37,295 bases of DNA from RGIG5057 sp964642045 (GTDB lineage: Bacteria > Bacillota > Clostridia > TANB77 > CAG-465). Position numbers and translations under genes: made by a program. Position 1 is the stretch's first letter. Each line of letters opens with the position of its first letter. The notes below the pieces were generated by a model. The model was not told the origin of the DNA, ran no database searches, and saw only the letters and a list, made by a program, of their open reading frames with translations. The stretch lies in contig CAZXLZ010000004.1 of assembly GCA_964642045.1 (NCBI GenBank), positions 1-37,295 on the forward strand. Direction: 5' to 3'. Positions 33,740 through 37,295 of this stretch are shown here, one piece after another.

Positions 33740-34054
33740 ATGAAGTATTTAAACTCGAAAAAATTAACTGTTGTATTTTTCAGCTTATCTTTAATTTTCC
33801 TTATAGGTCAAATCGTATATGGTGTATATAATAATTATATTTTAAATAACAAACAAAATGTAATTATTTCAAAAGTTGATACATATAGCTTTTTTAATTT
33901 TCTAACTCTTGAAAAAGAAAATTTAGATAATATAAAAAATTATGAAAATATTTTGCCTGGAATAAATAAAGATGAAAATCCAAAATTAGAATCAAAAATA
34001 ATTGAAATTTTAAGAAAAATAAATGCCCAATCTAAAAATAGATTAGGCATTTAA
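33740..34054 (+). CDS. Small single-pass membrane protein, unknown
   Basis: 104 residues from the ATG at 33740 (GGTGA fits; the GTG at 33731 is less likely). A basic N-terminus is followed by one membrane helix (about residues 10-28, LTVVFFSLSLIFLIGQIVYG) and a charged, Asn/Lys/Glu-rich tail of 75 residues, probably outside the membrane. There is no lipobox. No family recognised. Its last ten codons form the left and right arms of the terminator used by the convergent gene. Host-like codon use with no CGG. Confidence 0.55.
   Translation: MKYLNSKKLTVVFFSLSLIFLIGQIVYGVYNNYILNNKQNVIISKVDTYSFFNFLTLEKENLDNIKNYENILPGINKDENPKLESKIIEILRKINAQSKNRLGI
34021..34052 (-). terminator. Terminator of the 180-residue gene, inside the 3' end of the convergent gene
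   Basis: AAATGCCCAATCTA (34021-34034) pairs with TAGATTAGGCATTT (34039-34052), one mismatch, 4-base loop. The minus-strand continuation is ATTTTTCTT, so it works for the minus-strand gene. The whole hairpin is protein-coding on the plus strand. Confidence 0.75.
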
Positions 34055-34076
34055 TAAAAAGATATATGCATACTTT

Positions 34077-34619
34077 TTAGCTTTCCACCTCTTGAGAGAT
34101 TACTTCGTTTCTTTTATTAAGTAATCTCTTTACTTTTTCGTCATCTGTGATGCTAGGTGGCAACTCAGAGAAAATTTGCCACTCTGAAAGACAGCTTAAA
34201 AGGAAAGATGTCCACTCCTCTGATATTTCTTCATTCAAAGATAATTTCAGTGCCTTGATTACAAGATCAATGTTTGATTCCTCCGCTTCCATAAACCTGT
34301 AACATTTCTTTTGCGTTACTTCAGAGAATTCTTCTTCCTCTGCTATTTTTATGGAAAATAAAAGCTCGAAGAATTTTAATTTCTCGCTTTCTTCTTCATT
34401 ATTATTCCAAGGAATCTTCAAAGAATTGGATATAAGATACTTCATATTGTCCAGCATCCAGCAGGATATAGATTTATCTATACCTAATTCTTTGAACACT
34501 TTTATCTTGTCGCTCGTCTTAGCAGCCGCAAATTTCCGAGCTAGTTCAGACTTAAGAATCAGTACTTTTTGCCTGAATGGCTCACGTTCTTTTTTTATGT
34601 CATTTATTATATTGAACAT
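34077..34619 (-). CDS. Unrecognised soluble helical protein
   Basis: 180 residues, mostly helical and acidic, without signal or membrane segments. Notable stretches: LILKSELARKFAAAKTSDKIKV near 21-43, a Trp/Cys-containing SISCWMLDNMKYLIS near 50 and AEEEEFSEV near 93. It has its own promoter (34677-34705), AAGGAGG ribosome binding site and terminator. Composition is less AT-rich than its neighbours, and codon 28 is CGG (34536-34538) in an open frame, so it is likely acquired. No function can be assigned. Confidence 0.6.
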   Translation of the reverse strand: MFNIINDIKKEREPFRQKVLILKSELARKFAAAKTSDKIKVFKELGIDKSISCWMLDNMKYLISNSLKIPWNNNEEESEKLKFFELLFSIKIAEEEEFSEVTQKKCYRFMEAEESNIDLVIKALKLSLNEEISEEWTSFLLSCLSEWQIFSELPPSITDDEKVKRLLNKRNEVISQEVES

Positions 34620-34676
34620 AAAAATATCCTCCTTAAAATTTTTTATTTAAATGGTAATTTTTGTTTTACGTAAACT

Positions 34677-34705
34677 ATTATATCACATTTTATAACAAAA
34701 AGCAA
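34677..34705 (-). promoter_or_regulatory. Promoter of the 180-residue gene
   Basis: Minus strand TTGCTT (34705-34700), 17 bases, TATAAT (34682-34677). Confidence 0.7.
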
Positions 34706-34707
34706 GA

Positions 34708-34743
34708 AAAAAATGATCTCATATACAAATGAGATCATTTTTT
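34708..34743 (-). terminator. Strong terminator after the 203-residue gene
   Basis: A perfect 15-bp stem, AAAAAATGATCTCAT (34708-34722) with ATGAGATCATTTTTT (34729-34743), 6-base loop and T-runs on both strands; one base past the stop at 34745. Confidence 0.9.
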
Positions 34744-34744
34744 C

Positions 34745-35356
34745 TTAAAATTTGAATATATAACCTTTATTTGTTCCATCATTTAAGTATACATTTACTA
34801 CAGTATAATAAACTTCGCTTTTATCAAGTTCATCAACTGCAAGTGTAATTCTATCGTATACTACAGATATTTTTCTGTCAAAAAGAACTTTTCCTTCTTT
34901 ATCAAATATAATAGCATTTATATCATTTATACTATTTTTTAAATTAGAATCTAATGATGAAATATCCAAACTTACAACTGTATCTGTAGTAATGTTTATT
35001 TTATCTATATTTTTAAGAAGCTCACTAACTGATACAAATAAATCTGAATTATCTACATCTTTCATTAAAGCTAATCCAACTTTTTTTCCTTTAGTTATAA
35101 CAGGTAAAGATGAGCTAAGTTCACTTGCATCATTTTCATTAACTTTATCATCTTGTTTATTTTCATCTTTATCAGAAAATACATCTGTTTGATTATATAT
35201 ATCAGGATTAATAGGATTTTTCTTACTTTCTGAATACTGCTGATATATTAAATACCCAGCAATTATAAGTACAATAGCAATTATTATTATCATTATATAA
35301 CTCGCATATTTAGATTCATTAAATTTATCTAGTACATTTTTTAATTTTTCTTTCAT
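34745..35356 (-). CDS. Membrane-anchored protein with extracytoplasmic domain, unknown
   Basis: 203 residues. Short basic N-terminus, one membrane helix (about 18-40, YIMIIIIAIVLIIAGYLIYQQY), an Asp/Asn/Lys/Glu linker (about 45-85) and a beta-rich domain of about 115 residues outside the membrane (LPVITKGKKVGLALMKDVD ... INAIIFDKEGKVLFDRKISVVYDRITLAV). It resembles no family I can name with confidence. Host-like codon use and no CGG. Single-gene unit with a promoter and a perfect terminator, divergent from the Ser-rich 75-residue gene. Confidence 0.65.
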   Translation of the reverse strand: MKEKLKNVLDKFNESKYASYIMIIIIAIVLIIAGYLIYQQYSESKKNPINPDIYNQTDVFSDKDENKQDDKVNENDASELSSSLPVITKGKKVGLALMKDVDNSDLFVSVSELLKNIDKINITTDTVVSLDISSLDSNLKNSINDINAIIFDKEGKVLFDRKISVVYDRITLAVDELDKSEVYYTVVNVYLNDGTNKGYIFKF

Positions 35357-35410
35357 TCAATTCACTCCTAAACACTATAGCAAAATCTGCTACTTCAATT
35401 TACAATAATA

Positions 35411-35439
35411 ATTATATACTAATATTTATAAAAAATCAA
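35411..35439 (-). promoter_or_regulatory. Promoter of the 203-residue gene
   Basis: Minus strand TTGATT (35439-35434), 17 bases, TATAAT (35416-35411). Confidence 0.75.
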
Positions 35440-35492
35440 GAAAATGTTAACTTTTTGTTAATATTTTATGTAAAATTAATAAAAAACTACTA

Positions 35493-35521
35493 TTTACATA
35501 TTTTATTTAATATGATATAAT
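35493..35521 (+). promoter_or_regulatory. Promoter of the Ser-rich small gene
   Basis: TTTACA (35493-35498), 17 bases, TATAAT (35516-35521). Confidence 0.75.
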
Positions 35522-35577
35522 ATAAGTATAAACTATAGAACCATATTTAATATATTAATATAAAGGAGGTTATATCT

Positions 35578-35805
35578 ATGAGTAATACTCGTAATGGTTT
35601 ATTTGGAAAGCTTGATGATTTTTTCGGTTTTTTAGACCCTACTAAGACTTTAGAGCCTTTTTCGCCATACGAGGAGATATTCGGAAATGACGAGAAAAGT
35701 TCAAAGTCAAGCTACAGTTCAAACAGTTATAGCACAAGTTACAGCAGTAGTTCGACTACAAGTTCAAGCACTAGTAATAGCTCCAGTATTTTTGGCTGGG
35801 ACTAA
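35578..35805 (+). CDS. Small Ser/Thr/Tyr-rich protein, unknown
   Basis: 75 residues. The first 40 contain a repeated FFGFLDP-like aromatic/acidic segment (GKLDDFFGFLDPTKTLEPF); the last 35 are almost entirely Ser with Tyr, Thr and Asn, ending FGWD. AAAGGAGG ribosome binding site, promoter and terminator show it is a real gene. It may be a structural or phosphorylated low-complexity protein; no family recognised. Host-like composition with no CGG. Confidence 0.65.
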   Translation: MSNTRNGLFGKLDDFFGFLDPTKTLEPFSPYEEIFGNDEKSSKSSYSSNSYSTSYSSSSTTSSSTSNSSSIFGWD

Positions 35806-35811
35806 CAATTT

Positions 35812-35841
35812 ATCCCCCTCTTCCATTTGGAAAAGGGGGAT
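35812..35841. terminator. GC-rich terminator between convergent genes
   Basis: ATCCCCCTCTTCC (35812-35824), ATTT loop, GGAAAAGGGGGAT (35829-35841), one mismatch, followed by TTTTC on the plus strand. It may also serve the minus-strand gene that ends at 35849. Confidence 0.85.
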
Positions 35842-35848
35842 TTTCTAG

Positions 35849-36370
35849 CTAGATACCAAAAATATTTGGCTTAAGCTTGTAGAGTTCTTCCCATTCAGCT
35901 ATACTTTCTGCATAATCTTTTCTTAAATCACTTATTGTCGTATTCACTTCTTTAAGTGCATCTTTAGACTTAGGAACCGCTACTCCTTCTGATATTCTTT
36001 CTTCTAAATATGCTTTTTTCTTATTAAGTGCAATCCAAGAATTAAGTGCTGGACTTTTTTTCTTTAATTCATCCATATATTTTGAAATATTCTCGGATAT
36101 TTTTGATATTTTAGAAGTAATATCAAGATATAACTTTACATCTTTTTCTTCTTTAAGCATACTCATCTGTTTTTCGATTAATAAAATATACTTTTCCTTT
36201 AAGGAATATAAAATATCATCATAGCTAAGCATATTTTTTTCTTTTTTCATCTTTGAGAGTTCCATACCAAGAGATATATAATCTCTAACAATTTTTGACC
36301 GATGCTTTAAATATTTAATTTCCTCATTAAACTTTAAGATATTCTCCTTGTCTTTTTCAAATCTTTCCAT
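35849..36370 (-). CDS. Unrecognised coiled-coil protein
   Basis: 173 residues, helical and strongly charged with heptad-like patterning from residue 1 to about 150; a more ordered ALNSWIALNKKKAYLEERIS lies near 108. No signal peptide, membrane helix or known motif. AGGAGGAA ribosome binding site, moderate promoter. Codon 24 is CGG (36299-36301) in an open frame, and a shift there would meet a stop soon after, so this gene is a counter-example to strict recoding or a recent arrival; its AT content is otherwise host-like. Confidence 0.6.
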   Translation of the reverse strand: MERFEKDKENILKFNEEIKYLKHRSKIVRDYISLGMELSKMKKEKNMLSYDDILYSLKEKYILLIEKQMSMLKEEKDVKLYLDITSKISKISENISKYMDELKKKSPALNSWIALNKKKAYLEERISEGVAVPKSKDALKEVNTTISDLRKDYAESIAEWEELYKLKPNIFGI

Positions 36371-36440
36371 TTTAAATTCCTCCTAAGCACCAATTACATT
36401 AAGTTAAAATTTTTTATCTTATAAATTTAAATAGCATTAT

Positions 36441-36469
36441 ATTATATCATAATTTACTAGAGAAGTTTA
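36441..36469 (-). promoter_or_regulatory. Likely promoter of the coiled-coil gene
   Basis: Minus strand TAAACT (36469-36464), 17 bases, TATAAT (36446-36441); the -10 box is preceded by ATGA and the -35 box is weak. Confidence 0.5.
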
Positions 36470-36565
36470 CTGAATTATGAAAATTTATCATATTTTTCTT
36501 AAATTTTACCATTTTCTACATATTTTTTGAGCTTTTTTTCTATCATGTATTATAGCATCTAAACA

Positions 36566-36594
36566 TTGACACATTAAGTATTTAGATATATAAT
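36566..36594 (+). promoter_or_regulatory. Sigma-A promoter of the por operon
   Basis: TTGACA (36566-36571), 17 bases, TATAAT (36589-36594), both perfect boxes; the AGGAGG ribosome binding site and ATG follow within 30 bases. Confidence 0.88.
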
Positions 36595-36621
36595 TTATAC
36601 GTAACCTTAGGAGGTAATTTT

Positions 36622-37192
36622 ATGATAGAAATAAGATGGCACGCAAGAGGTGGTCAAGGTGCAAAAACTGCTAGCCTTCTTCTTGCAGACGCTGCTTTTA
36701 ATACAGGAAAATTTATTCAAGGTTTTCCAGAATATGGCCCTGAAAGAATGGGTGCTCCAATTACAGCATATAACAGGATAGATGATAAACCTATTAGAAT
36801 ACATTCTAATGTATATACTCCAGATTATGTTGTAGTTGTTGATGATAGTCTAATTGACTCTATAGATGTAACAAAAGGATTAAAAGAAAATGGTAGTATA
36901 CTTATTAATACAAGCAAAAATATTGATTTAATAAAAGATAAATTAAAAGATTTTAAACGGTAAAATTTACTTAATTGATGCAAATAAGATTAGTTTAGAA
37001 TGTTTAAAAGCTAATTTTCCAAATACAGCTATGCTTGCTGCAATTATTAAAATAACTAATATAATGTCAAAAGAACAATTATTAAAAGACATGGAAGAAT
37101 CTTTTAAACATAAATTTTCAAGAAAGCCTGAAGTTATTCCTGCAAATATGGAATGTCTAAAAAGAGGTTTTGATGAGGTTGTTGGAGGTTAA
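36622..37192 (+). CDS. porG: Pyruvate/2-oxoacid:ferredoxin oxidoreductase gamma subunit, requires a +1 frameshift at CGG
   Basis: 189 residues when joined at 36958. The first frame (36622-36957) has the family opening IEIRWHARGGQGAKTASLLLA, FPEYGPERMGAPI near 33 and VDDSLID near 73, and ends at GAT TTT AAA CGG TAA. The second frame (36959-37192) continues GKIYLIDANKISLECLKA, then NTAMLAAIIKITN and PANMECLKRGFDEV to the stop. Skipping the C of CGG gives DFK-GKIYLIDA, the normal fold of the gamma subunit. The enzyme oxidises pyruvate to acetyl-CoA and is central to clostridial energy metabolism, so a loss of porG would be very costly. It has a consensus promoter, and the delta-subunit gene starts two bases after the stop. 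Confidence 0.9.
36958..36960 (+). other. Putative +1 frameshift site (CGG) in porG
   Basis: Codon 113 reads CGG directly before TAA (36961-36963). Skipping the C at 36958 reads GGT AAA ATT TAC, in frame with the conserved second half. The context AAA CGG TAA is the same as in the methyltransferase gene (AAG CGG TAA). Confidence 0.78.
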
Positions 37193-37193
37193 A

Positions 37194-37295
37194 ATGAAAA
37201 ACGATTTATCTAAAGTAACAAGCAATATTCTAAATGACGGTAATGCTGTAAATTTTAAAACTGGTTCGTGGAGAAATAAAACACCTATACACTCA
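37194..37295 (+). CDS. porD: Pyruvate:ferredoxin oxidoreductase delta subunit, 3' end cut off by window edge
   Basis: 34 codons from the ATG at 37194 to the window end. NFKTGSWRNKTPIHS near residue 21 matches the start of PorD-type ferredoxin-like subunits (T-G-S-W-R followed by P); the two 4Fe-4S Cys motifs lie beyond the edge. It begins one base after the porG stop, and GGAGGTT at the end of porG serves as the ribosome binding site, so its translation is probably coupled to ribosomes that finish porG in the shifted frame. Confidence 0.82.
   Translation, partial: MKNDLSKVTSNILNDGNAVNFKTGSWRNKTPIHS

Noticed and set aside
3897..36963. Random sequencing or assembly indels
   Set aside because: Random indels would be expected in A/T homopolymers and in any gene; here every break is at CGG with the same +1 direction and a Gly at the junction. 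Raw reads would still settle it.
1..37295. CRISPR array, insertion sequence, integrase or attachment sites around the imported cassette
   Set aside because: No regularly spaced repeats, transposase or recombinase motifs, or direct repeats flanking the cassette could be found by eye.

Overview
AT-rich chromosomal DNA from an endospore-forming, strictly fermentative Firmicute of the Clostridia type. The evidence is a GerA-family germinant receptor operon, SpoIID, YlbJ, a pyruvate:ferredoxin oxidoreductase locus at the right edge, strong AGGAGG ribosome binding sites, heavy AGA use for arginine, and many near-consensus sigma-A promoters with 16-17 bp spacers. I cannot name the species.

Layout. 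1-8.8 kb (minus strand): an ABC-transporter-dependent cell-surface polysaccharide operon (permease, GT2, Wzt/TagH-like ATPase, methyltransferase, two large double-GT2 proteins, GtrA-like membrane protein cut by the left edge). 9.05-10.0 kb: dTDP-glucose 4,6-dehydratase (rfbB). 10.1-10.9 kb: ylmH. 11.0-11.8 kb: unknown, DUF4046-like. 11.9-17.1 kb: spoIID-type gene followed by gerKA-gerKC-gerKB. 17.2-20.1 kb: DUF5661 gene, tRNA-Leu(CAA), a dNMP-kinase-like P-loop protein, a lipoprotein pair and an orphan. 20.1-23.3 kb: RNHCP-argS and rlmN. 23.3-25.0 kb: a radical SAM enzyme with N-terminal LRV-like repeats and a long leader. 25.1-29.7 kb: an apparently imported, higher-GC cassette (cysteine hydrolase, vWA, PP2C, kinase with zinc ribbon) of TerY-P type. 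29.8-32.6 kb: fmt, a SAM methyltransferase and ylbJ. 32.7-36.4 kb: small unrecognised genes. 36.6 kb to the end: porG and the start of porD.

The most striking observation is a recoding pattern. Three genes that should be intact (the operon methyltransferase, ylmH, porG) are each split by a +1 frameshift. At all four break points (two in ylmH) the zero frame reads CGG. Skipping its C and reading the next triplet as GGT or GGA (Gly) restores a full-length protein whose sequence matches its family across the junction. In ylmH the second shift restores the normal C-terminus. No other in-frame CGG was found in the recognisable host-type genes. CGG is read through as an ordinary sense codon only in eight accessory or unrecognised ORFs (13 codons), most of them in the imported cassette. 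This suggests that CGG is unassigned or poorly decoded in this lineage and acts as a +1 frameshift signal. The read-through accessory genes are the main evidence against an absolute rule.

The other genes form ordinary short transcription units separated by clear hairpin terminators. I saw no CRISPR array, rRNA, insertion sequence or riboswitch that I could support.
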